Below are positions 53,173-64,000 of a stretch of 64,000 bases of DNA, one piece after another (position 1 is the first letter of the stretch; each line of letters begins with the position of its first letter). The stretch comes from Phragmites australis (Eukaryota > Streptophyta > Magnoliopsida > Poales > Poaceae). The DNA lies in contig NC_084941.1 of the NCBI RefSeq assembly GCF_958298935.1, positions 14,482,001 to 14,546,000 of the forward strand, in the 5' to 3' direction. The translations under genes were made by a program, and so were the position numbers. The notes beneath the pieces are model-generated. The model did not search any database. It was given only the letters and a program-made list of their open reading frames with translations, and was not told the origin of the DNA.

Positions 53173-54060
53173 ACAGTGATTCCGGGGTATGTCAGACGGT
53201 AGGTGCATTAATGGCGTTTCAAGGAGTGAATGTGTCTATGTGTGTAGACGAACGATTCGGGGACACCCGGGGTTATACAGGTTTGGTTCTCCCGAAGGAT
53301 AACAACCCTACGTTCTGTTTTTTGTGTTATAGTAGATCTCACTTGGTTACAACGGTGTTTTAGCAGGTTACCAGAATTGATCTATCTTGGTTACAACGGG
53401 GTCCTCATATAGTAGAGAGAGGGAGAACTAACATGCGGGTTCTACACAAATGGCCTCTGCTCATTATAATATCTAACTCAGATCATCATTACGGAGCACC
53501 GGGTACGCTACTTTCTCTGACAGCATTGTATATCATGCTGCCGCGCGCCGTCTTTGCCTAGCTCATAGAACCTTATCTTGCTGCATTTAATACGACGGGA
53601 CAGAACAGTGCACTTCTGCATTGTCCCTGTCTACTTGCCTCTGCGCACCGTCCTCGTCCACTTGCCTCTTCGTGCCGTCCTTGTCCAATTGCCTTTGCAC
53701 ACCATCCCTGTCCACTTGCCTCTATGCCGTCCCCGTTCACTTGCCTCTGTGCCGTCCCCGTTCACTTGCCCTGCCGGATGGCTAACAACATCCCATCTGT
53801 CGTGCGGCGCTGCACCGGCCTGTAGAGTCTCACACTGTAGCCTTTAATGCTACGGGATGGGACACGACCCTGCACTGCCCACAACCTTATCCGTCAGGGC
53901 CGGTGCTTGTTGAAGAGAATCATTCGGGCAAGTATCCAATCTAGTCCCACGACCAGGGGGGCTGGTCGTGGGTTTGTGTGAAGGTGTAGTGAGATTGGTC
54001 ACTAGAGGCTTTGCACTGGTCGGGGTAGCACATCGACCAATTAGATTTTTTAGGAGATGT
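53173..54060 (-). repeat. LTR (Tat B)
   Basis: Minus end CCGGAATCACTGTCA at 53173; outer start not certain, near 54050, where the 30-bp-type array of the next element begins. Contains six degenerate minirepeats (ACTTGCCTCTGCGCCGTCC-like, 25-31 bases) at 53630-53775. Confidence 0.6.
53630..53775. repeat. Minirepeats in LTR (Tat B)
   Basis: CACTTGCCTCT followed by (GC)CCGTCC and a T/G-rich filler, six times with 25-31-base steps. Confidence 0.8.
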
Positions 54061-54359
54061 TCACCTGGCTGTTTGCACCCTACATTTTATCGGAGGTTTT
54101 GTAAGATTCTCCGTTTTGTCGGAGTTTTGTAAGATTCTCCGTTTTTGCCGGAGGTTTTGTAAGACTCCATTTTTGTCGGAGGTTTTGCAAGGTTCTCCAT
54201 TTTTTGCCAGAGGTTTTGTAAAACTCTCCTTTTTTGTCGGAGGCTTTTGTAAAGTTCGCCGTTTTGTCGGATGTTTTGTAAGATTCTCCGTTTTTGTCAG
54301 AGGGTTGTGTAAGGTTCTCCGTTTTTGCCAAAGGTTTTGTAAGACCTCTTGGCATGTAT
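54061..54359. repeat. 30-bp-type array, about nine copies
   Basis: Units GGAGGTTTTGTAAGATTCTC with CGTTTTTGTC and small changes, steps of 27-31 bases. Same unit as 5561-6250, here with indels that break the three-base register. Confidence 0.88.
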
Positions 54360-55520
54360 TAATACCAAAGGCCCTATACACTATCAGAGCTACGCAATAC
54401 CTTCCAGGAAACCTAGGCAGTCTTGCTTTCCAGGTGACCTAGGCATTCTACATCCGCGGTGTGTAGGCTTGTCGTGCTCCCGAGGAAACGCTTGGGGTGC
54501 ACCGCAACACTGTTCACCAGGGATGTGCCTTGGCGCGTGGCATTTATACGACCGAAGCTATGCAATACCTTCCAGGAAACCTAGGCTTGATGCCTTAGCG
54601 GTGTCCTTGGCTTGCTACGCCTGTGGTATTAAGCATGTCGTGCAGAGAGGATTCCTTGCGACAACATTCCTCACATTCGGGCAGTCCCCGGATATGTAAC
54701 ATCCACACACTATCGAGTCTATACAATACCTTCCAGGAAACCTAAGCAGTCTCGCCTTCCAAGTGACCTAGGCATCCTACGCCCGCGATGTGTGGGCTCC
54801 ACTTCCTACCAGGTCAAAGCCTACCCTCCAGGAAACCTTTTCAGATGATCTTGAGTTTAGGCAAGCAATGCTTACTGGTGCGTGGGCTTATCACGTCTCC
54901 GGAGAAATCCCCTGGGAGCGCCGCAACTACATTACCAAGGAAGTCCCTTGATAACCGGCATCTACACACTATCGAGGCTACACAATACCTTCCACGAAAC
55001 CTAGGCAGTCTTGCCTTCCAGGTGACCTAGGCATGCTACGCTGGCAGTGTGTAGGCATGTCGTGCAACTAGGATTCCTTGCGACAGCATTCCTCGGAGCA
55101 CTGCAACTCCGCCACTGAGGACATCCCCCGGGGCGTGGCTTCGATACCCGAGGCTATGCAAATGCCTTCCAGGGCACCCTGGGCATTATCTACCTTCCAG
55201 GTGACCTAGGCATAAGTGGTGCCTGCGGTGTGTGGACCTCACTGTCTACCACTGTGTACCGCGACTATGCAATACCTTCCAGAAAATCTAGGCAGTCTTG
55301 CCTTCTAGGTGACCTAGGCTTGCTACGTCTGCGGTACGAGGGCTTGTCACGCCACCTGAAGATGTCCTACGGGTGGTGCCGCAACACGGTTTATCAAGGA
55401 AATCCCTTGATACGTGGCAACTACACTTCCGACGCCGCACAATGCCTTCAAGGAAACCTGGGTAGACCCGCCCCCTCAGGCAACCTAGGAACGATGCATC
55501 TGCCGAAGTGTAGGGATTTT
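54360..55520. repeat. Array of about 170-bp modules, copy 2
   Basis: CAATACCTTCCAGGAAACC-type blocks near 54392, 54562, 54723, 54982, 55153, 55264 and 55438. Same modules as 6251-7135, with seven against five visible. Confidence 0.85.
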
Positions 55521-55829
55521 GCATGGTTATTCTAGCTAAGTTTTGCAGTCTTCTGTTGGCAATAAGAAGCTAGTTGTAGTATAAAACATAGCTAGGTTAT
55601 ATAACTATTCATGCTAAATGAGGATATAACTTAAGCTCTACTGCTTCTACCTAGTAGCTATCTATTGCAAAAGACTTCTAACAATAAGGTTAGAAACCTC
55701 CAACATACTCTAATCTTGCCATATGAAAGACGGATCACTAAGTAAACTATTGATAGTTAATAGTGGGCATACCTTTGTAGTAAGAAGACCTCTATTGTTA
55801 GGCTTAGCGGCCTCGAAGCCTGTGGCTAG
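55521..55829. other. AT-rich spacer (counterpart of 7136-7480)
   Basis: Aligns by eye with the spacer of copy 1. No gene. Confidence 0.6.
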
Positions 55830-56030
55830 GCCGAGAGAGGCGGTGCATGACCCCCTCAGCTCTTAGCCATTGCCCAGCCCTAGAGATAATCCGTCCGGAG
55901 CCTGGCGACAGCATGTTGGAGGCATAGTCGAAGGTTAGTCGGGAGAGGCGGTCCTCGACCACCTTCAGCCCTTAGCTGCAACCTGGCTCCGGAGGTACTC
56001 CATCCAGAGCCAGGCGACGGAGTGTCCCCG
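55830..56030. repeat. Two 108-bp-type units, copy 2
   Basis: TTAGCC and TTAGCT anchors at 55864 and 55973, 109 bases apart. Confidence 0.82.
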
Positions 56031-56942
56031 ACTCAGTTCTTGTTGGTGGATATGGTACCGTTAGTAGTAGGGTCGGTAGTGATGGTGTAGGGTTGAGGGG
56101 CCGGGGATTTGCCTGGGAGTTTGCCCCAGGTCTCTGAACCCTGTATCGTCCTTCGCCAGCTTCTTCCGTGGTCAGGTATTCTACTTTCCTTCTGAGGTAT
56201 TCCTCCCAAAAGGTCATGAGGGTGCGGCAGTCATTGGTGCTGTGGTTGCACCCTGGTCCGTGCAGGATGCACCCGTGTGTCTCCTGGGGCACCGAAGGTT
56301 GGAGTTGTCGTTGGGGTCGCTGCCGAAGGTGGTGTGTCCCAGTAGTGTGTGGTTTCCCTAGGGTCTCCTTCCCGAGGCTGCCCGGTGAATCGGCTTTTGG
56401 AGCTGAAATGGTTCTGACCATGCCTCTCCGGATGAGGTGGGCTTGGGGTTTCCTGCGCGTAGTTTGCATTGCGAGGGCGGCTTCGGAGGCACTGTTGGGT
56501 CCGCACACCCGGAGCCCTGCTTCTCCTTGGAACCCTCTTTCGCCTAAGGGGCCCAAGGAGGACGCTGAGTGGACATACTTCCCGAAGATGTTGGCTCGCT
56601 CGGGGTATCCCAGGTGTGGTCAAAGGGGATACCTGGGGACCAAGCCTAGGTGGGAACACTCCTACGTTGGATCACCCAGAACCATTGGAAGGCGGCCTAC
56701 TTGGCTGTAGCTTGGGCCGTGTCCTCTCCTGAGGTGGTGAGATCTTCATCGTGCAGAGGCTGGAAGGCCTCCGTGCCGTCTGGAGTTCCTGTACTGACCC
56801 AGGGTCCTGGGTTGGCCAAGGTTCGACGAACGCCGTCCCAACCGGCAGCAGGGCTGGAGCATGCATACAGTGCGTATGGCTGAGACAGCCATGCATATGG
56901 TTGCATGCTTGCAATGGTGGGTTTGACGGTTTTGGCTATCAC
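55972..56942 (-). pseudogene. Tat-type gag remnant in pol-less element, copy 2
   Basis: CILHGPGCNHSTNDCRTLMTF followed by EEYLRRKVEYL at about 56275-56185 is the same C-terminal Gag region as in copy 1 and in the gag at 29045. The frame 56556-55972 is open for 194 codons but starts inside the domain. At the expected start (about 56966) the sequence is GGAATCC, the same lost ATG as in copy 1. No capsid domain is recognisable. Confidence 0.65.
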
Positions 56943-56984
56943 TTTGGTGGTTTTTCTAGTGGATTCCTACCTCTCTTAGCCTTC

Positions 56985-57012
56985 TGTGTTCGAGTCCCCA
57001 CGGACGGCGCGC
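56985..57012 (-). other. Primer binding site region (Tat type)
   Basis: Minus strand after the LTR: GCGCGCCGTCCGTGGGGACT. Confidence 0.55.
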
Positions 57013-57943
57013 TATTGGAGCAAGAGTTTGTCTTGCCCCAGCAAGTATGGCGAGAGTTTCTTCTAAGGAGGAGACTCAAGCCCTGAGACGAAGTTTGAGA
57101 GGAAGGAACACCACGAATGTATTGACGGTAGAAAAAATAGATCGCTCTAGGAGGAGTATCACAACGTGACTTGGTGTGTTTTCACCTCTGGGTCTTTTTC
57201 GCTGTCTTGCCCATCTCTCTTTTCCCAGGCGACCATGGCCACCTATTTATAGGGTCATGCGTAGCTTGGTGTACAAGTTATCATAATATACAAATATCTG
57301 GGACCTAACCGAATTACTAGGTCTTATCCGGGATAACTACTTTCTAACCTATCTGGGAGACAAATATCTACCGTAGTAACTATCATGGTGCCTGCCCCCT
57401 GAAGGGGGTGAGCCAGTCGCCAATTACGGCCTGGCGCTGCACTGTCAGGGGTGTCAGGATAGCCTCCATTATGCCTGAGTGTCAGAGCGGCGTCCATCAG
57501 CCTAGGCGTTTAATGCCGGTCACTTCCTTGTATGAAACGTATGATCGGTGCTCCCCTTCTGGCAGATCTTTCCTAAGGCTTGCTAACTCACCATGTATCC
57601 TCCGGGAAGTCGGCCCGAGCAGTTGGAGATGGGGGCCTCAAGGGGCATGGCTTCGAGACGCAGGACTCCGGAAGGTCGGGGCTTCAGGAGGCCGAAGCTT
57701 CGGGGGACCGAGGGTTCTGGAGACAGAGGTCTCAGGGGGGGGCGGATTCGGGAGGCCGGGTTTTGGGAGGCCGAGCCGATTAAGCCAAGGGAAGGCTTCG
57801 CAAGTACGAAGAGGTACTGTGAAGGGACCTAATGACTCTGGAGGTCGAGCCTTTAGCTGAGGGTCCGGAGATCAAGGCTCCGGAGGGACTAGGATTAGTA
57901 ATCTTCAACTATTATCCTCAGGCTAGTTTATTTTCCCCCAACA
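57013..57943 (-). repeat. LTR of pol-less Tat-related element
   Basis: 931 bp; minus start TGTTGGGGGAAAATAAAC (57943), inner end CTCCAATA (57013; CA changed to TA). This is the only full copy of this LTR in the window; partial copies lie at 8649-8806 and 30481-31340. TATTTATAGGGTC at about 57243 is a plausible TATA box on the other strand. Confidence 0.8.
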
Positions 57944-58294
57944 ATATCAATTGTAAAACTAGTGCCATAAAAGAAACCTACCACTAATAAACCATGTAGG
58001 TTGCTCATGGATAAGAGAGAAATACAAGCAACCTACCACATGAGACTTACACTAGGCATTGCAATAAATTGAAATAAGCACATGTAATCCTAGACAAGAC
58101 AAATGAGCTAGAAGCAAAGAAAAATGCATGAACAAGAATCTAGCTAAACTTGTTTTACCTTTAGATGGGGATTTGGGTATGTGATGATCATAATCTTCAT
58201 CAATGCGCCCATCTTGCATACTTGGCTTCCTTGCTTGAATCTTCACTTCATCTTGTAAGCCAATCCTCTAAATCCCCATAGCCGCCTTGGGCTT

Positions 58295-59170
58295 CAAGTC
58301 TTCTTTGGAACCCAAACCGATTGGGGTCCCTTCATGTTGGTGATGACTTCCTTGGGCACCCAAATGGGTTGGTTCCACCTCCGATCCTTCTTCCCAACCA
58401 TGTGTGGAACCATCTTGCCATTTTCTTTCTTCTTGAGCTTGTAGTGATTACTATTTATCTTGTTTTTGTAGTTGGGCTTGGTGTAGAGGTTGGAGGTCTT
58501 GTTGGAGAGGTTTGTCATCTTCTTTTTTTCTTTAGTCTCCTTCTTCACTTGCTTGCATTAGAAGGATTTGTGGCCTTCGTGATGGCATTTGAAGCATGTC
58601 ACGGTTGACCCCTTCTCAAGCTTCTACACCATGAAAACACGGTTATCTTGAGAAGGTTGAACATGTCCTTTGCTCTTCAATCTTGCCAAGTCCACCTTGA
58701 GCTTCTCCACTTCTTGTTTGAACTCATAATTCTCTTGTGCAATGAGTTCATTAGATTGTTCTACAACAATATTCTTAATACAAATCTCATTGCAAAGGGG
58801 TGAGCTAGATAAAGCAATTAAATCATCACAAGAAGTGAAAGCATCTAACTTATGATTGAAATTAAATAGAGAGGTAGATTACTTCAAAGGGACCTTAGTT
58901 TGAGATTCAATACACTCAAATTTATCCTTAAGTGCTTCATGCTCTTTGTTTAGAAATTTTAATTTACACAATAATTGTTCATAATTAAAAACAAAGATAG
59001 CATGAATGTCATTAAGTGCATTAAATTTCTTAGCTCTTTTGATTGTTTCTTAAGGGCCCTTTGTTGCTCATTGATTAAATGAAGAAGTTTATCATAGGAA
59101 GAAGAATCCTCATCTGATTCATCATCACTTACATCGTTATTATACATTTGGCCACAAGACATTTGTGAGA
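58295..59170 (-). pseudogene. C-terminal gag region with zinc knuckle (copia 2)
   Basis: 59162-58959 has SDDESDEDSSSYDKLLHLIN and a Lys/Glu-rich helix. Near 58600 CFKCHHEGHKSF with a stop then C is a broken CCHC knuckle. 58548-58294 is a Lys/Asn-rich tail with KENGKMVPHMVGKKDRRWNQ and WVPKEVITNMKGPQSVWVPK, the motif that precedes the protease in this gag type. Helical middle part is split by stops. Confidence 0.7.
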
Positions 59171-60240
59171 TGGCTTGCGAGATGACTTGTGTGATGATGA
59201 CCTTGAGGAAGAGCTTCTCTTGGAGGAGTAGATGGTGATGCTCTTATCACTTGAGCTTGAATCTTCATCATCAATCACCCATCTTCCTATGTTTGTGAAT
59301 GCTTTGGCTCTTCCCCTTGTCTCCCTCTTGTTCGTGGTCTTCTTGTTTTCCTTCTTAATATGTTCAATTGTGTTGACCAAGTCTTCAATGGAGATAGGAT
59401 GATCAACCTTGGCATTTATCTTCTTCATGTTCTTCTCTAACTTTGAGAAGAGCTTGGTCATCTTAGGATCAATTTCTTCATCCTTTGATGTGCTTCGATC
59501 ATCCTCTTCATAGCTCTCTTCATCTTGATCACCATCATCTTTTCTTGAGCTTGACTCTTGCTCTTGTCTCCTCATCCTTGCCTTCATGTGTTGACATTGA
59601 GCTTGCTTGCTTGTGAGAGCAAGGTTCTTGGTGTTGGATGAGGAAGAAGCTTCCACCGCTATGTTCATTATCATCTCATGGGCGGTGATCTTGCCGAGCA
59701 TTTGACATGGAGTCATCTTCTTGATGTCATTGTTGTCGTAAATGATAGACACGATCAACTTGTACTTTGGAAGAAGAGCTTGAAGTATTCTTCTCACTAC
59801 TTGATTATCTTCAATTGGCATCAAACCTAACGCATTGATCTCATTCACAAGAATATTCAAATATGAGTACATGTCATTAGCACTTTCATGGGTAGTTGAG
59901 CTTAGTAACGAGCACATGATATTTCTCATTGCGCACATCTATTGTGCCTTCATGTATTTCAATGAGACAATTCCAAATATCATATGCATTGATGAGACAA
60001 AAAACACGATTGAATGCATCAACACATATAGATGATAAAAGGATACTCTTTGCCAATGCATCTAATTGCCTCTCCTTGTTGGTGGTGCGTTGCTTCATCG
60101 CTTCCTCAGTGCCTCTTCAAACATCTAAGCCTCTAGCTTCCAAATAGCAAGACATTAGAATTTTCCAATGCGGAAAATTTGTGTCATCAAAAAGTGGAGC
60201 ACTATAGGAATCCATCCTAACCCCGGACGTCACAACTCTA
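59129..60240 (-). pseudogene. gag: Gag of Sirevirus-like copia element 2
   Basis: Starts near 60215: MDSYSAPLFDDTNFPHWKIL, MSCYLEARGL; after a stop, 60098-59886 has LDALAKSILLSSICVDAFNR and AYDIWNCLIEIHEGT. The frame 59938-59129 (269 codons) holds YSYLNILVNEINALGL, DNQVVRRILQALLPKYKLIV, MTPCQMLGKITAHEMIMNIA, then a long charged region and HKCLVAKC. The layout is that of the copia gag (UBN2-type) family. The 269-codon frame is the longest open gag piece on this element. Confidence 0.82.
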
Positions 60241-60261
60241 GGATGTTCAGCCTATCAAGAG

Positions 60262-60281
60262 CACGAGGCTCTGATACCTAT
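60262..60281 (-). other. Primer binding site (initiator tRNA-Met type)
   Basis: Minus strand after LTR end CCCTACA: ATAGGTATCAGAGCCTCGTG. GGTATCAGAGCC fits the usual plant PBS with one change (T to A at its start). Confidence 0.82.
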
Positions 60282-61849
60282 TGTAGGGATCGGTGACGTC
60301 CTAAGAGGGAGGGTGAATTAGGACGTTTAAAACTATTTTGGCTCTAAAAACAACACAAGATATACCTATATCAATTTCTATCTAAATGTGGTCTATATTT
60401 ATCTAGTCTGTCTACTCTACCGATCAAAGCGCTTGCAACCTATCTAAGAAGGTAAATTGCAAGTAGATAAATGCAAAAACGTAAATAAGGTAGAGAGAGC
60501 AAACACAACACAAGGATCTTTCTCCAATGGTATTGATGGCATGAATGCCACCCCTAGTCTACATTGGAGCTCCACAAAGGATATGCTCCCGGTCGGCACC
60601 CGGTCATGGCCTTTGATCCACCAAGTCACAAAGACAAGGCCTCTACCTGAATGAGCCACTAAGATACCAAGGTAATATCTCACCACTAGCCTCTCTTCCG
60701 GTTCCTCGCCGCCGTGATTACTTCATAGCTTGAGCCACAAAAGAAAGGGTCTCCGCGTCCCGGCACACCAAGTCGGAGGCTCAACAAGCTTGTCGGCGAG
60801 TCACCAAGACTCCAAGATGCCGACGTACCAAGAGGTACACTGTTGGATCACCTATGATCTAATTTCTAGGCAGCAATCACCTAGCAACTCACTTTCTAGG
60901 CCTATAAGCACTAATCACTCACTAATCTTGTGCTTCATCACCTTGGATGTTCACTTTAAGCACTTTGATGGCTTGGATGTCTTCTCGGGTGTATATGAAC
61001 TTCTCTAGACTCCAGCATACTCAAATGACTGAGTGGAGGGGTATTTATAGCCTCAAACTCGTGCACTAGCCGTTAACCCAACAGCTCTAAAAAGCTGTTA
61101 ACACCGGATGATCCGGTGAGAACAGTAGTACAAACACTGAATCATCTAGTGAGTACACTCTCATAAACTAGCTGTTGGAACCCCACTGAAGCCTCACCGA
61201 ATACTCCGGTGTATACTCCACCTTCATCACCGGACTTTCCGGTGAGTATACCTTAGCCATCGAGCCAACATCTTCTCTATGTAAGTTACTCCGGTGTATT
61301 CTCCAGTGTACATCACTTCATCACTGGACCATTCGGTGCGTTATCCTCAGCCAGCTGAGCCAATGTATCCCTCTCAGAAAAATATGCTCCAGTGTACAAA
61401 TCTTCAAAGCACCGGACCTTTTAGTGAGGTCATTGCATTCTCCCCTTTGTCAACAATGCTCCGGTGCATTCCTCTGGTGTGTTCAAATCAATTATCGTAC
61501 TATCCAGTGGGGTCTTCTACTTCTTTTTCATCTTTGCACTGTTCATTGTTTGATGTTGCCTTGCTTCATCATTGGACTTTCCTGTGAGACTTTCATGCCT
61601 CTGTCCCCCTTTGACAAAGATGCTCTAGTGAGTGCAAATACCCTGAGCACCGAACCATCCGGTGTAGTCATTTCTCCTGGAGTTTTTCCAATTCAACCAA
61701 ACTTTGTCCTGGCTTTGGTGGCTTCTTCATGTATTGCATCCATGAGACCTACTAACATATATTCTTGACAAACATGTTAGTCCCAATTACTATATTGTTA
61801 TTAATCACCAAAATCACAATCATGGTCTAATAAGGACATTTTTGCTACA
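60282..61849 (-). repeat. LTR of Sirevirus-like copia element 2
   Basis: 1,568 bp, minus start TGTAGCAAAAATGTCC, end ATCCCTACA; TGTAG/CTACA inverted ends. Holds a palindrome cluster at 61095-61670. Confidence 0.82.
61095..61670. repeat. Palindrome cluster in copia LTR 2 (CACCGGA-3nt-TCCGGTG type)
   Basis: CACCGGATGATCCGGTG near 61102 and CACCGGACTTTCCGGTG near 61228 are perfect: seven-base arms, three-base spacer. Others are imperfect (for example ACCGAACCATCCGGTG near 61650). Confidence 0.8.
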
Positions 61850-62120
61850 CCTAGCCTCCATGCCAGATCAGCATTAGACCCTCCATCATCTTGCAAGCCT
61901 AGCTAGCCTCCTTGACGGCTGCAACATGCACCCTTCGGTATCGTGAAGGCCTAGCCTCCATGCCGAATCAGCATTGGAACCTCCATCATTTGGAAGGCCT
62001 AGGTAACCTCCGTGACGGCTACGGCATGCACTCTCGGCATCTTGAAGGCCTAGCCTCTGTGCTGGACCCGCAAGGACCCTACGACATCTTGAAGGCCTAG
62101 CCTCCATGCCAGAGAGGTCT
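61850..62120. repeat. Tandem modules with GAAGGCCTAGCCTCCATGCC
   Basis: GAAGGCCTAGCCTC(C/T) recurs near 61944, 62046 and 62092 with related blocks between (CCTCCATCATTTGGAAGGCC, TGACGGCT(G/A)C). Irregular steps of 45-100 bases. Confidence 0.75.
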
Positions 62121-62680
62121 AACACTTTACACTCCGAAAAATACGCAGGTCACAGAAAACAGCTAGCCAATGTAGAATTCAGTTTTGCCCCCAACCAACG
62201 CAACTAAGTGCCCCTAAAAAATCGCACCCTCTAGCCGCTAATGGCCGTAGAGTGCGAGGGGCTGGGAAAGGGAAGACAAATGAAGTGTTGGTATGACTAA
62301 AGTTAAAAGGTGAAAGTCTACACAGTATAACTTCATTCATACATCATACATACATGCGTACATAGGCATACGCATGGTACAACTGCCTTAGAAGCTTCCC
62401 TGCCTCATCTAAAGCCATTGCATTAGTGCTAATAGAATGTGCCCTCCGTCCACTCATGGCCAAAAAGTGCGAGGGGGCCGAGGAGTAAGGGAGCCAAAAG
62501 GCTTAGTCGATCCTGCACAAGTTACACAATTTTGCTATTCCCTATCAGAACAACACATTATATTTGAAACACTCCGGCATCTTGAAGGCAAAACCCTCCA
62601 TGCCGAAGAGGTAATTATTCTCCAAACAATTACAGGAACAATGAAGAAGCTGAGATTCCAACAAACTTGAGTGGGAATCT
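62121..62680. other. Unassigned stretch
   Basis: No convincing gene; one more CGGCATCTTGAAGGC block near 62571. CATAC-rich microsatellite-like bases at 62336-62380. Confidence 0.45.
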
Positions 62681-63065
62681 GTATGATGGCTCCGGACAGC
62701 TCTACCCCCATCACGGCCCTCAGCCTCGTTGTCGACTCCACCTTCGGCATCCACCGCTGAGAGGGTAGGGGGTCATCTCTAGCTTCCACCGTTGAGGGGG
62801 TAGCGGCCTGCCTCAGCCTCACTGTCTACTCCGACCCCAGCTCCCACCGCCGAGGGTTCTGGATGTCTCTGCCCCATCACGCCCCTCAACCTCATCGTCA
62901 ACTCCACCTCCGACATCTACCACTGAGGGGGTAGCGGGCTGCCTCAGCCTCGCCGATGACTTTGCCTCTGGCTTCCATCGCTGAGGGGGTAGCAAGTTGC
63001 CTCAGCTTCGTCGTTGACTCTACCTCGGGCATTTGTTGTTGAGGGCTCCAGACGACTCTATCTCC
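62680..63065. repeat. Degenerate modules with CTGAGGGGGTAGC
   Basis: (C/T)GAGGGGGTAGC with GCCTGCCTCAGCCTC and CTCCACCTTCGGCATC-type blocks, five to six times in irregular 35-75-base steps. Lies directly upstream of the PPT. Confidence 0.75.
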
Positions 63066-63316
63066 ATCACACCCCTAGCTCTACAGACAACTTTAACCCG
63101 AGCTTCACCGCGATGCTCCAGCCAGTCTAACCTCCATCGAGCATCATTATGGGCTTCGAACTATGTCACCTCCATCAAACCTCATTGTCGCTGCTTGCAA
63201 CAATTGCCGAGAGGTTTTACATGGACGGGAAGTTGTTCGGGGTATCCTAACACCTAAGTGGGGCTAGTGCTAGTTCTCTGATCATCCGCTCACCCCTCGT
63301 AACCTCGGAGCCACAG

Positions 63317-63328
63317 ATGAGGGGGTAT
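63317..63328 (+). other. Polypurine tract
   Basis: GATGAGGGGGTAT directly before TGTTAAGGGAACACC. Confidence 0.6.
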
Positions 63329-63690
63329 TGTTAAGGGAACACCCCACCCTAGAGATATGTAGATGGTGCACTGTGGTATTACTATAGTTGTCATAGTATC
63401 TTAGCCATGTTATATGTAAAAGGGTGAGATGCCCAAAATACCCCCTATGCATATGGTTGTAACATAATATCTTAGGGGCAGGGTGGTAATTTTCCTTGCC
63501 TGTTCTCTCTATAAATAAGTCCTCAATGGGCAGGAGAGTAGGATCCCCCAGAGGTTTTCCCCGGTTATTAAAATGTCCACAGAGACACAAACAATGTTCT
63601 CTCTCGCTCTCTCCTTTTTACTCACTGCTTATCTCCAAGCTTGAGCCTCCTCTTATGACCGTGGCTCTCTCCGTAGCTATTCGGGGCATG
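63329..63690 (+). repeat. LTR, right edge uncertain
   Basis: Begins TGTTAAGGGAACACCCC; CTCTATAAATAAGTCC at about 63508 is a clear TATA box, followed by CT-rich sequence. No PBS is seen; sequence changes to copia near 63690. Confidence 0.6.
63510..63518 (+). promoter_or_regulatory. TATA box in LTR
   Basis: TATAAATAA, about 180 bases into the LTR, well placed for an LTR promoter. Confidence 0.55.
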
Positions 63691-64000
63691 TCTTCACGAA
63701 AAATGGTGTCAAACCCAATATGACAAATGAGAGCGCCAAGCATTGACCTCACAAGTTTATTCATGGATGCAACATTTAGATCATAAGAAGACTCAATATT
63801 ACTTAGGCGGAACAAGCCTTCGCTCTCATAGCCTTTATCAACTTAGTTTTTAAATTTAGACATTACACCTTTATTGGACTTAAACACTAACTTATAACCA
63901 TCCCACTATAATAAGGAACTACTAATGAGATTCCTGCTTATTGTTGGAGCATGATGTACTTTCTTCAAACAGACAATCTTCCCTAAAGTAAGCTTCAGAT
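63691..64000 (-). pseudogene. Ty1/copia fragment, protease to pre-integrase region
   Basis: Minus strand reads VHHAPTISRNLISSSLL, YKLVFKSNKGVMSKFKN, a stop, then KGYESEGLFRLSNIESSYDL and LICHIGFDTIF. This fits the segment between copia protease and the integrase zinc domain (relatives have NLISxSLL and SRLCHI-type blocks). It continues past the window end. Not a Sirevirus-type sequence as far as I can see. Confidence 0.65.

Larger units (their letters stand above)
50805..54060 (-). mobile_element. Tat-type gypsy element, 5' part (B)
   Basis: Minus-strand order: LTR (about 54060-53173), PBS, gag, start of protease, then cut at 50804 by LTR A. Both elements lie in the same orientation and belong to the same lineage, yet differ in LTR sequence. 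Confidence 0.75.
54061..57943 (-). mobile_element. Pol-less Tat-related element filled with tandem arrays, copy 2
   Basis: Minus-strand order: complete LTR (57943-57013), PBS, gag remnant (56942-55972), two 108-bp-type units, spacer, about 170-bp modules, 30-bp-type array, ending at LTR B near 54060. Order and content match copy 1 (2808-8806), except that the nine-unit 108-bp array and the plus-strand ORF remnant of copy 1 are not present, most likely cut off. Confidence 0.72.
57944..61849 (-). mobile_element. Sirevirus-like Ty1/copia element 2, 5' part
   Basis: Minus-strand order: LTR (61849-60282), PBS, gag (60240 to about 58300), ending near 57944 beside the Tat-type LTR. Protease and all later domains are lost. 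Gag motifs and the palindrome-rich LTR parallel the copia at 31341-35517, but LTR ends and sequence differ, so it is another family. Confidence 0.78.
61850..63690 (+). mobile_element. 3' end of an LTR retrotransposon (arrays, PPT, LTR)
   Basis: No coding domain. Order on the plus strand is tandem modules (61850-62120), spacer, irregular modules (62680-63060), PPT and LTR start at 63329. The 13-mer GCCTTCAAGATGC occurs here on the minus strand and also in the Tat element at 24540, which suggests a Tat-type 3' region. The family is otherwise unknown. Confidence 0.55.

Overview
This 64 kb window looks like heterochromatic or intergenic DNA of a grass (Poaceae; species not decidable from sequence alone). 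It is almost wholly LTR retrotransposons, nested in and truncated by one another. The clades seen are those that fill cereal genomes: CRM-type and Tekay/Del-type Ty3/gypsy chromoviruses, Tat-type Ty3/gypsy elements with a second (archaeal-type) RNase H, and Sirevirus-like Ty1/copia elements. I found no host gene, rRNA, tRNA or CRISPR array. Nearly every coding region is broken by stops, frameshifts or deletions.

Layout, left to right. 1-2807: 5' half of a CRM-like element on the minus strand. 2808-8806: a Tat-related, pol-less element (minus) whose interior is tandem arrays of 108-bp, 30-bp and about 170-bp units. 8807-22361: a pol-less CRM-like element (plus) split by a 3.06-kb Tekay-type solo LTR (minus, 9823-20377), itself split by a full-length CRM-like element (plus, 12176-19673) with 0.9-kb LTRs, PBS, PPT, gag and pol. 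22741-31340: Tat element (minus) with gag, protease, RT, two RNases H and integrase, plus an opposite-strand ORF region. 31341-35517: Sirevirus-like copia (minus). 35518-43121: Tekay-like chromovirus with chromodomain (minus) and an extra ORF ahead of gag. 43122-46840: LTR fragments. 46841-54060: two truncated Tat-type elements (minus). 54061-57943: second copy of the array-filled pol-less element. 57944-61849: second Sirevirus-like copia (minus). 61850-63690: 3' end of another element (plus). 63691-64000: third copia fragment (minus).

The parts worth a second look are not host systems. They are the two copies of a Tat-derived family in which pol is replaced by tandem arrays and the gag start is lost in the same way; clusters of short palindromes with 3-nt spacers in LTRs of both superfamilies; the unidentified ORF upstream of gag in the Tekay-like element; and the order of nested insertions. 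Clade names rest on motif recognition by eye, not on a database search.
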